DNA from: Streptomyces sp. NBC_00523
Lineage (GTDB): Bacteria; Actinomycetota; Actinomycetes; Streptomycetales; Streptomycetaceae
Direction of reading: 5' to 3'
DNA length: 64,000 nt
Assembly: GCF_036346615.1 (NCBI RefSeq)
Contig: NZ_CP107836.1
Location: 4,836,001-4,900,000, forward strand
Shown: piece by piece, positions 8,602 through 15,993 of the stretch
How the letters are laid out: each line of letters opens with the position of its first letter
How positions within the stretch are numbered: the stretch's first letter is position 1
Made by a program: the position numbers and the translations under genes
Notes under the pieces: generated by a model
What the model saw: the letters and a program-made list of their open reading frames with translations, nothing else
Told to the model about the DNA's origin: nothing
The model's database searches: none

Positions 8602-9174
8602 ATGGGTCGATGGGAGCCGAACGCACGCGGCAGGCTGGAGCAGGCCGCCATGGAGCTCTACGCCGAGCGGGGTTACGAGCAGACGACCGTGACCGAGATC
8701 GCGAAGCGGGCCGGGCTCACGGAACGCACGTTCTTCCGGCACTACGCGGACAAGCGCGAGGTGCTGTTCGCGGGCTCCGCCCTGCTCCAGGAGCGCATGG
8801 TGGGCGGCCTCGCCGGGGCGCCCCCGTCCGCGCCCCCGATCGACGCGGTGGCGGCGGCGCTCCAGGAGGCCGCGGCCGTACTGGACGAGCGGCATCCGCA
8901 GGCCAGGCAGCGGCAGCGGATCATCACGGCCAACGCGGAGCTCCAGGAGCGCGAGCTGGTCAAGCTCGCGTCCCTCGCCTCGGCGATGGGGGAGGCCCTG
9001 CGGGCGCGCGGCATCAGCGAACCGGCGGCGAGCCTGGCGGCCGAGGCGGGGATCGCCGTCTTCAAGGTCGCCTTCGAGCGCTGGATCGACACCACCGGGG
9101 TGCGCGGCCTGGGCGCGTTCGTCCTGGAGGGGCTCGCCGGACTCGAATCCCTGATGGCGGGCGGCCGCCCCTGA
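8602..9174 (+). CDS. TetR-family transcriptional regulator
   Basis: A 190-aa regulator. The N-terminal HTH (TVTEIAKRAGLTERTFFRHYADKRE is the region, residues about 30-54) is a textbook TetR domain. The C-terminal ligand domain is unassigned. It is divergently transcribed from the SDR gene, with duplicated near-palindromes in the shared promoter that probably give autorepression and control of the SDR. A 9-bp stem hairpin follows the gene. Confidence 0.9.
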   Translation: MGRWEPNARGRLEQAAMELYAERGYEQTTVTEIAKRAGLTERTFFRHYADKREVLFAGSALLQERMVGGLAGAPPSAPPIDAVAAALQEAAAVLDERHPQARQRQRIITANAELQERELVKLASLASAMGEALRARGISEPAASLAAEAGIAVFKVAFERWIDTTGVRGLGAFVLEGLAGLESLMAGGRP

Positions 9175-9180
9175 CACGAC

Positions 9181-9216
9181 GACGCCCGCCCCGTCGGAAG
9201 TGACGGAGCGGGCGTC
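9181..9216. terminator. Bidirectional terminator hairpin
   Basis: GACGCCCGC (9181-9189) pairs with GCGGGCGTC (9208-9216), with an inner CCGTC/GACGG extension. It lies between the convergent TetR and beta-helix genes. Confidence 0.6.
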
Positions 9217-9261
9217 CTCGCGGAGGACTCCGGCGACCGGAGTCCCGTACCTGCCCGCGGT

Positions 9262-11076
9262 CTACGGGAAGGACACAACCTGGGACGGGACGGTCTCCGT
9301 ACCCGAGGTCGGCGAACCCGTGTCGTTGATGACGTGGTTGTACTGGCCCTGGCCGCCGAGGGAGACGACGATCAGGTCGTGGAACTTCACGCCGGCCTTG
9401 ACCGGGGCCTCGAAGCCGTGGTCCTGACGGATGCTCGGGTCGACGTTGAAGTAGCAGTAGCTCCCCAGTCCCCAGCCCTCGTGCGTGTTGACCGAGTCGT
9501 CCACCTTGTAGGCCGCGAAGCCCTTGACGTCACCGTTCTGGACGGCGTCCTGATTCGGCGCGTCGTAGGCCTTCTCGTTCTGGAAGAAGATCGTCTTGCC
9601 GTTCTCGCCGGACCAGCGGACGTCGTACTTGTTGAAGTGCTCGACGAAGAGTCCGGTGGCCAGGACGTTGTCGCCGTTGACCTGGAGGCCGTAGTCGGAG
9701 CGGTTGGTCTCCCAGCCGATGCCCTCGCCGTGGTCGGCGCGCCACAGCCAGGTGTGGTCGATGATCGTGTCGTTGCTGTTGATCACCATGCCCGTGGTCG
9801 CCTTGCCGGCACCGGCGCCGCCGACCCGGACGAACACGTCCTGGACGCTGGTCGGGTTGTCCGCGTGGCTCGCGGACGCACCCTCGGGGCCGACCTCGAC
9901 CAGGGTGTCGCTGTTGGTGGTGCCGGCGTCGATGAGCAGCCCGGCCAGCTTCACGCCGTCCACGTCACCGACCTTGAGGGCGGTGACCCCGTTGTCCGGG
10001 ATGATCGTCGCCAGGCCGAGGCCCAGCACGACCGTGTTGGCGCGATCGATGTTGATCGTCTGGTCGACGTGGTAGATCCCCGGCGTGAACAGCAGGTGCA
10101 GGCCCTGGTCCACCGCCGCGTTGATCGTCTCCGCGCTCGCGCCCGGCTTCACCACGTAGAACTGGTCGAGGGGGATGGACTCGCCCTGCGGGGTGCCGTT
10201 GGCCCACGAGACGCCGCGCGCGTTGGTGCGCTTGGCCGGGACGAAGACCTTGTAGTCGTTGCCGTCCAGGTAGAGGAACGGCTTCTCTCGGGAGACCGGG
10301 GTGTTCTCGAGCGTGGTGTACGGCGGCTCGGGGAAGCTCTGCGCCGGAGCACCCTCGACACCCGAGAACGTCATGTTCCAGACGCCGTTGCCCCAGCTGC
10401 CGATGGAGCTGTCGCGGGTGTACCACTGCTGCTGCGAGTACGGGCCGACCTGCCCGTCGATCTTGCTGTCGGCGATGTACCCGCCGCTCGCCCAGCCATA
10501 GCCGTCGGGCGCGAGGTTGAGCCCGCCCTTGACGTGCATCCGGCGGAACGGAGCGGCCTGGGACACGGCCCAGCGGTCGGTGCCGTTGACCGGGTTCAGC
10601 GCCAGGTTCTCCGCCGAACGCCAGAAGTTCTGCGTGGCGTTGCCGTTGAACCAGCCCGCGTCCACGGTGACATCACCGTTGAACGTGGTGTCGTCCGGGT
10701 TCAGCCCGAGACCGGCGATCGACGTGTAGAAGCCGATCTGCGCGTTGATGTTGTCGTACGTGCCCGGCTTGAACATCAGCGCGTAGCGGCCGTCGCCGAA
10801 CTGCGCCGACTCCTGCTTCTTGAAGACCTCGTCGACCTTGGCCTGGATGTCCGGCGTCGACGGGTCGAACACCATGACGTTGGGCCCGAGATCGCCGCCG
10901 CCCTCGATGGCCTGCGCGTCCTGCCCGAAGGCGGTCTGCGCCGTGGGGACGGCCATGAGCAGCGACACGGCGAACGCGGCGAACCCGAAGGTCCTGCCCC
11001 GGCGCCTGCGGCGGGAGGGTGCGGTGGAGGGGGATGTGGGGGGCGTGGTGGGGGCTTCCGTGGGGGGAAGGTGCAT
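9262..11076 (-). CDS. Secreted right-handed beta-helix protein (glycoside-hydrolase-like)
   Basis: A 604-aa exported protein. An Arg-rich n-region (RRRRRRGRTFGFAAFAV) is followed by a hydrophobic segment and an FGQDA cleavage region, compatible with Sec or Tat export. The mature part shows repeating short beta-strand units (TVVLGLGLATIIPDNGVTAL, VDGVKLAGLLIDAG, DTIIDHTWLW) that indicate a pectin-lyase-like parallel beta-helix. Length and two-helix layout recall GH55 beta-1,3-glucanases, and such proteins are often labelled coagulation factor 5/8 or adenylyl cyclase by transfer. I cannot confirm catalytic residues. A perfect GAGAGCGCTCTC palindrome upstream suggests LacI-type sugar regulation. 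Confidence 0.75.
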   Translation of the reverse strand: MHLPPTEAPTTPPTSPSTAPSRRRRRGRTFGFAAFAVSLLMAVPTAQTAFGQDAQAIEGGGDLGPNVMVFDPSTPDIQAKVDEVFKKQESAQFGDGRYALMFKPGTYDNINAQIGFYTSIAGLGLNPDDTTFNGDVTVDAGWFNGNATQNFWRSAENLALNPVNGTDRWAVSQAAPFRRMHVKGGLNLAPDGYGWASGGYIADSKIDGQVGPYSQQQWYTRDSSIGSWGNGVWNMTFSGVEGAPAQSFPEPPYTTLENTPVSREKPFLYLDGNDYKVFVPAKRTNARGVSWANGTPQGESIPLDQFYVVKPGASAETINAAVDQGLHLLFTPGIYHVDQTINIDRANTVVLGLGLATIIPDNGVTALKVGDVDGVKLAGLLIDAGTTNSDTLVEVGPEGASASHADNPTSVQDVFVRVGGAGAGKATTGMVINSNDTIIDHTWLWRADHGEGIGWETNRSDYGLQVNGDNVLATGLFVEHFNKYDVRWSGENGKTIFFQNEKAYDAPNQDAVQNGDVKGFAAYKVDDSVNTHEGWGLGSYCYFNVDPSIRQDHGFEAPVKAGVKFHDLIVVSLGGQGQYNHVINDTGSPTSGTETVPSQVVSFP

Positions 11077-11137
11077 GGACGTACGTCTCCTGGGTCTTGG
11101 TGCGGGTGACGCGACGAACGGTCCGGTGAAACGCTCA

Positions 11138-11149
11138 GAGAGCGCTCTC
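11138..11149. promoter_or_regulatory. LacI-family operator-like palindrome
   Basis: GAGAGCGCTCTC is a perfect 12-bp palindrome, 62 bp upstream of the beta-helix gene start. The core GAGCGCTC is that of Streptomyces CebR-type (cello-oligosaccharide) and related LacI regulators, which supports a role of the downstream enzyme in polysaccharide use. Confidence 0.6.
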
Positions 11150-11361
11150 CGGTGGGTGCTGATGGTTCCGCTGTTACCCGGGACACGTCAAGAGGTGTGC
11201 ATCGGAAGCCTTGCGCGAACCGCGCCGTGCGCAACAAATAATGTCTGCGGCACGGCAATTGGCCCGCTCTGTGGCCAGTTCGGCGTGCTCTTGTGTTCAG
11301 GAACTGGTGGTGACCGCCCGGGAGCGCGGGGTGCCCGGCCCTCACCGGCGCGACCACCCCG

Positions 11362-11374
11362 TAGGGTCGTACGG
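11362..11374 (+). promoter_or_regulatory. Leaderless promoter -10 of methyltransferase gene
   Basis: TAGGGT at 11362-11367, then 7 nt, then ATG. No Shine-Dalgarno sequence is present. Confidence 0.5.
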
Positions 11375-12007
11375 ATGACCGAACTCGACGCGACCCGCGC
11401 CTATTACGACACCGTCGCCGAGGACTACGCCGCCCGCGTCCCCGGCCTCTTCGCCGAGGACGTGCCGGGGCGTGCGCTGATCGGCGCGTTCGCGGAGGAG
11501 GTCCGGGCGGACGGCGGGCTCCCCGTGGCCGATCTCGGCTGCGGACCGGGCCATGTGACGGCCCATCTGGCCGGCCTCGGGCTGAGCGTCCACGGGGTGG
11601 ACGTGTCGCCGCGCATGGTGGACATCGCCCGGCACCGCCACCCGGATCTGCGCTTCGAGACCGGAACGATGGACGCGCTCGGACTGCCGGACGGCGGCCT
11701 CGGCGGGATCGTCGCCTGGTGGTCCATCCTGCACACGCCGCCGGATCTGCTCCCGGCCCTGTTCGCTGAGTTCCGCCGCGTCCTGGCCCCCGGCGGCCGG
11801 CTGCTGCTGGGGTTCCACGCCGGGAACGGAGAGCCCTACACCTCGGAGAAGCGGGCCGGTGGATTCGCGTACGCCATCCACCTGCTGTCCACCGAGCGGG
11901 TTGTCGGACAACTGGAGGAGGCCGGGTTCACCCTCACCGCCCGGCTGACCACCCCGGGCACGAGGTGGCCCCAGGTGTGCCTGCTGGCCCGGGCGGCCGG
12001 TGCGTGA
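11375..12007 (+). CDS. Class I SAM-dependent methyltransferase
   Basis: A 210-aa methyltransferase-11 type protein. Motif I is VADLGCGPGHVT, followed by the acidic strand VHGVDVSPRMV and the post-II segment ILHTPPDLLPALFAEFRRVLAPGGRLLLGF. Only the Rossmann core is present, so the acceptor cannot be inferred. The gene is monocistronic, preceded by a leaderless-type promoter and closed by a 13-bp hairpin. The upstream 298-bp gap is shared with the divergent beta-helix gene. Confidence 0.85.
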   Translation: MTELDATRAYYDTVAEDYAARVPGLFAEDVPGRALIGAFAEEVRADGGLPVADLGCGPGHVTAHLAGLGLSVHGVDVSPRMVDIARHRHPDLRFETGTMDALGLPDGGLGGIVAWWSILHTPPDLLPALFAEFRRVLAPGGRLLLGFHAGNGEPYTSEKRAGGFAYAIHLLSTERVVGQLEEAGFTLTARLTTPGTRWPQVCLLARAAGA

Positions 12008-12014
12008 GAGGTGA

Positions 12015-12052
12015 CCTGGCCGGCACCTTGGTCAGGTGGGGTGCCGGCCAGG
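12015..12052. terminator. Bidirectional terminator hairpin
   Basis: CCTGGCCGGCACC (12015-12027) pairs perfectly with GGTGCCGGCCAGG (12040-12052), a 13-bp stem with a 12-nt loop, between the convergent methyltransferase and TetR genes. Confidence 0.75.
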
Positions 12053-12067
12053 GGCTGTGGGGGCGCG

Positions 12068-12610
12068 TCAGGCGCGCGTGATGCGGGCGATGGCCTCGAC
12101 GGTCAGGGCGCGGTCGTGCGGTTCGGTTTCCAGCGCCCGGTGGATGGAAAGGCCCTCGATCAGCGCGTCGAGCTGACGGGCCGTCGCCGGGTCGAAGTGC
12201 CACTCCAGGGCGACCCGGCTGCGGCGCATCCACTCGCGGGTCAGCTCGCGGTAGGCGGGCTTGCGGGCGGCGAGGGTGTACAGCTCGTGCGTGAGGACCA
12301 GTTCGCGCTGATTGCCGCCGGACAGATGGTGGACCAGATCGGCGACCGCCTCCCGGGCCTCGTCCTGCGTGGTGGCGGCGCCCAGCCGCTCCTCGAAGAC
12401 GGCGACGATTCCGCTGGAGAAGCGGGTGAACGCCTCCCGCAGCAGCTCGTCCATACCGGCGAAGTGGTACGTCATCGAGCCGAGGGGCACCCCGGCGCGC
12501 GCGGCGACCTTGCGGTGCGAGGTCCCGGCGACCCCCTCGGCCGCGATCAGGTCGAGCGCGGCGGTGATGATGCGCTCCCGCCGCTCGGGGTCGTTCTGTC
12601 CGGTCGCCAC
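12068..12610 (-). CDS. TetR-family transcriptional regulator
   Basis: A 180-aa TetR regulator (ERRERIITAALDLIAAEG; HTH GTSHRKVAARAGVPLGSMTYHF). I place the start at GTG 12610 because a GAGGGACAG ribosome-binding site precedes it and the fold begins there. It lies 14 bp downstream of the acetyltransferase and is presumably co-transcribed with it. The TetR_C region resembles regulators of MFS exporters, and an MFS gene lies divergent to this operon across two matching palindromes. Confidence 0.85.
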   Translation of the reverse strand: MATGQNDPERRERIITAALDLIAAEGVAGTSHRKVAARAGVPLGSMTYHFAGMDELLREAFTRFSSGIVAVFEERLGAATTQDEAREAVADLVHHLSGGNQRELVLTHELYTLAARKPAYRELTREWMRRSRVALEWHFDPATARQLDALIEGLSIHRALETEPHDRALTVEAIARITRA

Positions 12611-12624
12611 GCGCTGTCCCTCGT

Positions 12625-13203
12625 CTAGATCGAACGGATCACCCGGGCCGGATTGCCCACGGCGACCACGTTGGCGGGGATGTCCTTGGTGACGACGGCA
12701 CCCGCGCCGATGACGCTGTTGTCCCCGATGGTCACCCCGGCCAGCACGATCGCCCCGCCGCCGAGCCAGACATTGTCGCCGATCGTGATGGGCCGCGCCG
12801 CCTCCAGCTTGTCCCGGCGCGGCTCCGGCTCCACCGGATGCGTCGGCGTGAGCAGCTGGACGTTCGGCCCGATCTGGCAGTCGCGGCCGATGGTGATCGG
12901 CGCGACGTCCAGCGCGGTGAGGTTGTAGTTGATGAACGTGTCCTCGCCGACCGTGATGTACGAGCCGTAGTCGACGTACAGCGGCGGCCGGATGTGCGCC
13001 CCCGTGCCCAGCCCGCCGAGGAGTTCGGCGACGACCGGCTGCGCCGCGTCCGGGTCTTCGGTGTACGCGGCGAGATAGCGGGCGGCCAGCTGCACGGCCC
13101 GCTTCTGGGCCTCGACGATCTGCGGGTCGTCCGCGATGTACAGGTCTCCGGCGAGCATCCGCTCGTGGTTCGTGCGCGGATCGCCCGCGAAGTAGTCCGT
13201 CAT
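12625..13203 (-). CDS. Maltose/galactoside O-acetyltransferase-like protein
   Basis: A 192-aa left-handed beta-helix acyltransferase of the NodL/LacA/Maa group. An N-terminal mac domain (DPRTNHERMLAGDLYIADDP) is followed by hexapeptide repeats (ITIGDNVWLGGGAIVLAGVT, IGDNSVIGAGAVVTKDIPAN). The likely catalytic His lies in LLTPTHPV. It transfers acetyl from acetyl-CoA to a sugar or similar hydroxyl. ATG 13203 is next to the operator region, and the TetR gene follows 14 bp downstream. Confidence 0.9.
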   Translation of the reverse strand: MTDYFAGDPRTNHERMLAGDLYIADDPQIVEAQKRAVQLAARYLAAYTEDPDAAQPVVAELLGGLGTGAHIRPPLYVDYGSYITVGEDTFINYNLTALDVAPITIGRDCQIGPNVQLLTPTHPVEPEPRRDKLEAARPITIGDNVWLGGGAIVLAGVTIGDNSVIGAGAVVTKDIPANVVAVGNPARVIRSI

Positions 13204-13205
13204 GG

Positions 13206-13244
13206 GTACGAGCGTACACTCCAGGCGTACGATCGTACGCTCGT
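13206..13244. promoter_or_regulatory. Paired TetR operator-like palindromes
   Basis: Two related dyads are present: GTACGAGCGTAC (13206-13217) and the perfect palindrome GTACGATCGTAC (13227-13238), 21 bp apart. In addition ACGAGCGTAC (13208-13217) is the reverse complement of GTACGCTCGT (13235-13244). They lie between the acetyltransferase-TetR operon and the MFS gene, and fit the consensus GTACGNNCGTAC. Confidence 0.7.
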
Positions 13245-13317
13245 GGCGCCCGCCACCTTTCCGGCCGCCGCGTTTCCACCGCCACCCTTCTCCGATCGTC
13301 TGACGAGGCCCCGTTGT

Positions 13318-14535
13318 ATGGATGCCGCCACACGCCGCTGGCGTGCCGCACTGTTCCTCTTCATGCTCGCCGCCGGTACCGGCATGGCCTCCTGGGTCGC
13401 GCGCACCCCGGCCGTCCGGGACGGGCTCGACGTGTCCACCGGCGCGATGGGCCTGGTGCTGTTCGGGCTCTCCACCGGTTCCATGGCCGGTGTCATGGCG
13501 TCCGGGCCGCTGGTGCGGCGCCACGGGGGCCGGACGACGATCCTCGGCGGGGTCGCCCTGATCGTCGCCGGGATGCTGGTCGTCGCGGCCGGCACCGCCC
13601 TCTCGCTCGCCCCCGTGGTCTTCGCGGGACTGGCCCTGTTCGGCGGCGGGATGGGGATGAGCGAGGTGGCGTTCAACATCGAGGGCGCCGCCGTCGAGAG
13701 CGCCATCGGCCGGCCCGTCCTGCCGGTGCTGCACGGCTGCTTCAGCCTGGGCACCGTCGTCGGGGCGCTCCTCGGCATGGCGTTGACGGCAGCGGCGTTC
13801 CCCGTCGGCTGGCATCTGACACTCGTCGCGGGGCTGATAGCCGCGGCCGGTACGCGGTCGGTCCTCGCCATTCCGCCCGGCACCGGCAAGGACGACGCGC
13901 CCGCCGCCGACTCCGGGAAGGGCGGCCTGCGCGGACAGCTGCACGTATGGCGCGACCGGCAGCTCGTCCTCATCGGCGTGATCGTGCTGGCGATGGCCTT
14001 CGCGGAGGGCGCGGCCAACGACTGGCTGCCGCTGCTCATGGTCGACGGGTACGACGTGAGCCCCACGGCGGGCTCGCTGACCTTCCTGGTCTTCGCCGCC
14101 TCCATGACCCTGGGCCGGCTCGCCGGCGGCCCCTTCCTGGAGCGGTTCGGCCGGGCGCTGGTCGTCCGGATCAGCGGCCTGACCGCCGCACTGGGCCTGG
14201 CGGTGGTCATCGTCGCCCCGAGCCCCCTGATGGCGGGCGCCGCCACGGTGCTGTGGGGGCTCGGCGCCTCGCTCGGCTTCCCGGTCACGGTGTCCGCCGC
14301 GGGCGACCATCCGACGGACGCCGCCGCACGGGTGGCCGCGGTCTCCACGGCGGGCTACGGCGCCTTCCTGGTCGGCCCGCCCGCCCTCGGCTTCCTCGCC
14401 GACCACATCGGCCTGCGCCTCACGATGACCGTGGTCCTCGCGCTGGTGGCCGTGGCGGCGCTGCTGGCCGGGGCGCTGGGCCCAGGCCGCGCGAGCGACG
14501 CGGCCGGGACGGAGGCGGCGCCGGTCGCGCCGTGA
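13318..14535 (+). CDS. MFS transporter
   Basis: A 405-aa major facilitator with about 12 TM helices. The MFS A-like loop is VRRHGGRTT after TM2, and the second half mirrors it (LGRLAGGPFLERFGR). It resembles the YbjJ/FucP-like bacterial exporters usually annotated only as MFS. Upstream lie two GTACGNNCGTAC dyads and, divergently, an acetyltransferase-TetR operon; repression by that TetR is the obvious hypothesis. There is no strong ribosome-binding site; GACGAGG is about 11 nt upstream. Confidence 0.88.
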   Translation: MDAATRRWRAALFLFMLAAGTGMASWVARTPAVRDGLDVSTGAMGLVLFGLSTGSMAGVMASGPLVRRHGGRTTILGGVALIVAGMLVVAAGTALSLAPVVFAGLALFGGGMGMSEVAFNIEGAAVESAIGRPVLPVLHGCFSLGTVVGALLGMALTAAAFPVGWHLTLVAGLIAAAGTRSVLAIPPGTGKDDAPAADSGKGGLRGQLHVWRDRQLVLIGVIVLAMAFAEGAANDWLPLLMVDGYDVSPTAGSLTFLVFAASMTLGRLAGGPFLERFGRALVVRISGLTAALGLAVVIVAPSPLMAGAATVLWGLGASLGFPVTVSAAGDHPTDAAARVAAVSTAGYGAFLVGPPALGFLADHIGLRLTMTVVLALVAVAALLAGALGPGRASDAAGTEAAPVAP

Positions 14536-14551
14536 GGCGGACGCCGCCCCC

Positions 14552-15778
14552 TTACGCCTCCTCGTCCCACAGCGCGGTGCCGTGCGCGGCGGTCAGCGCG
14601 GCGATCCGGGACAGCGCCTCCCCGGCCGGCATCGGGGCGAGCCGGCGGCCGTCGCGCAGGCGGAGCGCGACCAGGCCGTCGGCCGCCTCCGCCGCGCCGA
14701 TCACCACCTGGTACGGCACCAGCCTGGCCTCGCGGATGCGGGCGCCCAGGCTGCCGCGCTCCCGGCCGCCGACCTCCGCGCGCAGCCCCAGTCCGGCGCA
14801 CCGCCCGGCCAGCGCCTCCGCGTCCGGGAGTTCGGCGTCGGACACCGGCAGGACGGCCAGCTGTCGCGGGGCGAGCCAGGCCGGGAAGGCGCCGCCGTGC
14901 TGCTCGATGAGGTGGGCCACGGCCCGCTCGACGCTGCCGATGATGGAGCGGTGCACCATGACCGGGCGGTGCTTCGCCCCGTCGGCCCCGGTGTAGTGGA
15001 GGTCGAAGCGCTCCGGCTGGTGGAAGTCCACCTGCACGGTGGACAGGGTGAACTCGCGGCCCGCCGCGTCCTCGACCTGGACGTCGATCTTCGGCCCGTA
15101 GAACGCCGCCTCGCCCTCCGCCGCCTCGTACGGCAGCCCCGACGCCTCCAGCACCTCGGTCAGCAGCGCGGTCGAGCGCCGCCACAGCTCCGGGGCGGCG
15201 ACGTACTTGCCGCCCGGCCCCGGCAGCGAGAGCCGGAAGCGGGCCGCGCGGATGCCCAGTGCCTCGTACGCCCGCAGGATCATGTCCAGCGCCCCGCGCG
15301 CCTCGTCGGCGACCTGCTCGACGGTGCAGAAGATGTGCGCGTCGTTCAGCTGGATGGAGCGCACTCGGGTCAGCCCGCCTAGCACCCCGGACAGCTCCGC
15401 GCGGTACATCCCGCCCAGCTCGGCCATCCGCAGCGGCAGTTCGCGGTAGCTGTGCGCCCGGGAGCGGTAGATCACCGCGTGGTGCGGGCACAGGCTGGGC
15501 CGCAGCACCAGCTGCTGTCCCTCGCCCAGGTCCATCGGCGGGAACATGTCGTCGCTGTAGTGCGCCCAGTGCCCCGAGCGCTCGTACAGCTCCCGTTTGC
15601 CGAGCACGGGTGAGTACACATGGCGGTAGCCCGCCTGCCGCTCGGCGCCCCGGATGTACTCCTCCAGGGTGTGCCGCAGCTCCGCCCCGTCCGGCAGCCA
15701 GTAGGGGAGTCCCGCGCCGATCAGCGGATCGGTGTCGAACAGTTCGAGCTCGCGGCCGAGTTTGCGGTGGTCGTGCAT
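14552..15778 (-). CDS. Truncated threonyl-tRNA synthetase paralogue (no TGS/editing domains)
   Basis: A 408-aa ThrRS-like protein that begins directly at the catalytic core. Class II motif 2 (RVRSIQLNDAHIFC region) and motif 3 (VHRSIIGSVERAV) are intact, as are the three zinc ligands expected from E. coli ThrRS: C97 (LRPSLCPHH), H148 (NDAHIF) and H276 (MVHRSI). The C-terminal anticodon-binding domain starts near residue 295. The N-terminal TGS and second-additional (editing) domains of the roughly 640-660-aa housekeeping enzyme are absent. It could be a back-up or inhibitor-resistant ThrRS. Upstream is a leader ORF with three Thr codons and a terminator-like hairpin. A GAGGAG site precedes the ATG. 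Confidence 0.9.
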   Translation of the reverse strand: MHDHRKLGRELELFDTDPLIGAGLPYWLPDGAELRHTLEEYIRGAERQAGYRHVYSPVLGKRELYERSGHWAHYSDDMFPPMDLGEGQQLVLRPSLCPHHAVIYRSRAHSYRELPLRMAELGGMYRAELSGVLGGLTRVRSIQLNDAHIFCTVEQVADEARGALDMILRAYEALGIRAARFRLSLPGPGGKYVAAPELWRRSTALLTEVLEASGLPYEAAEGEAAFYGPKIDVQVEDAAGREFTLSTVQVDFHQPERFDLHYTGADGAKHRPVMVHRSIIGSVERAVAHLIEQHGGAFPAWLAPRQLAVLPVSDAELPDAEALAGRCAGLGLRAEVGGRERGSLGARIREARLVPYQVVIGAAEAADGLVALRLRDGRRLAPMPAGEALSRIAALTAAHGTALWDEEA

Positions 15779-15790
15779 GGCGGTCTCCTC

Positions 15791-15818
15791 GCGTGGGAAG
15801 AGGCGAGCGACCCCACGC
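15791..15818 (-). promoter_or_regulatory. Leader hairpin abutting the ThrRS ribosome-binding site
   Basis: On the minus strand GCGTGGG pairs with CCCACGC (plus positions 15812-15818 with 15791-15797). Its 3' arm ends immediately before the GAGGAG Shine-Dalgarno at 15785-15790. It could modulate access to the ThrRS start. Confidence 0.4.
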
Positions 15819-15820
15819 GA

Positions 15821-15848
15821 AAGCCCCGGGGCACTCGCCCCGGGGCTT
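15821..15848 (-). terminator. Attenuator-like hairpin between Thr leader ORF and ThrRS
   Basis: An 11-bp perfect stem (AAGCCCCGGGG with CCCCGGGGCTT, 6-nt loop) starts 16 nt after the stop of the leader ORF. On the minus strand it is followed by a short TTT. The position is that of an attenuator in a leader-peptide system. Confidence 0.65.
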
Positions 15849-15864
15849 GTCGGCTGGTCAGCAG

Positions 15865-15918
15865 TCAGCGCGCCGGGACACTCTCCGGCGTCGTCGTGTT
15901 CATGGCGGCACGCTGCAT
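15865..15918 (-). CDS. Thr-rich leader peptide (attenuation ORF)
   Basis: A 17-codon ORF reading MQRAAMNTTTPESVPAR, with three consecutive ACG threonine codons (plus positions 15889-15897). A 6-bp hairpin (CGCCGG/CCGGCG) follows the Thr codons within the ORF, and a strong terminator-like hairpin lies 16 nt past the stop. The ORF precedes a threonyl-tRNA synthetase paralogue by 87 nt. A TAGCGT -10 at 15926-15931 would start transcription at the ATG itself, giving a leaderless leader peptide. The arrangement matches ribosome-mediated attenuation, with stalling when charged tRNA-Thr is low. The codon content is seen directly; the mechanism is inference. Confidence 0.6.
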   Translation of the reverse strand: MQRAAMNTTTPESVPAR

Positions 15919-15925
15919 GGTTCCG

Positions 15926-15931
15926 ACGCTA
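15926..15931 (-). promoter_or_regulatory. -10 element for the Thr leader transcript
   Basis: TAGCGT on the minus strand, 7 nt before the leader ATG. No clear -35 is seen. Confidence 0.45.
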
Positions 15932-15993
15932 ACAGCGCCCCGCGCCCGCCCGCACCCGGTTTTCCCGCCCGTACGCGGGGGGAAGACCGCCGC

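Noticed and set aside
15776..15960. T-box riboswitch before the ThrRS paralogue
   Set aside because: No T-box sequence or specifier-loop architecture is visible; the Thr-codon ORF plus hairpin explains the leader better.
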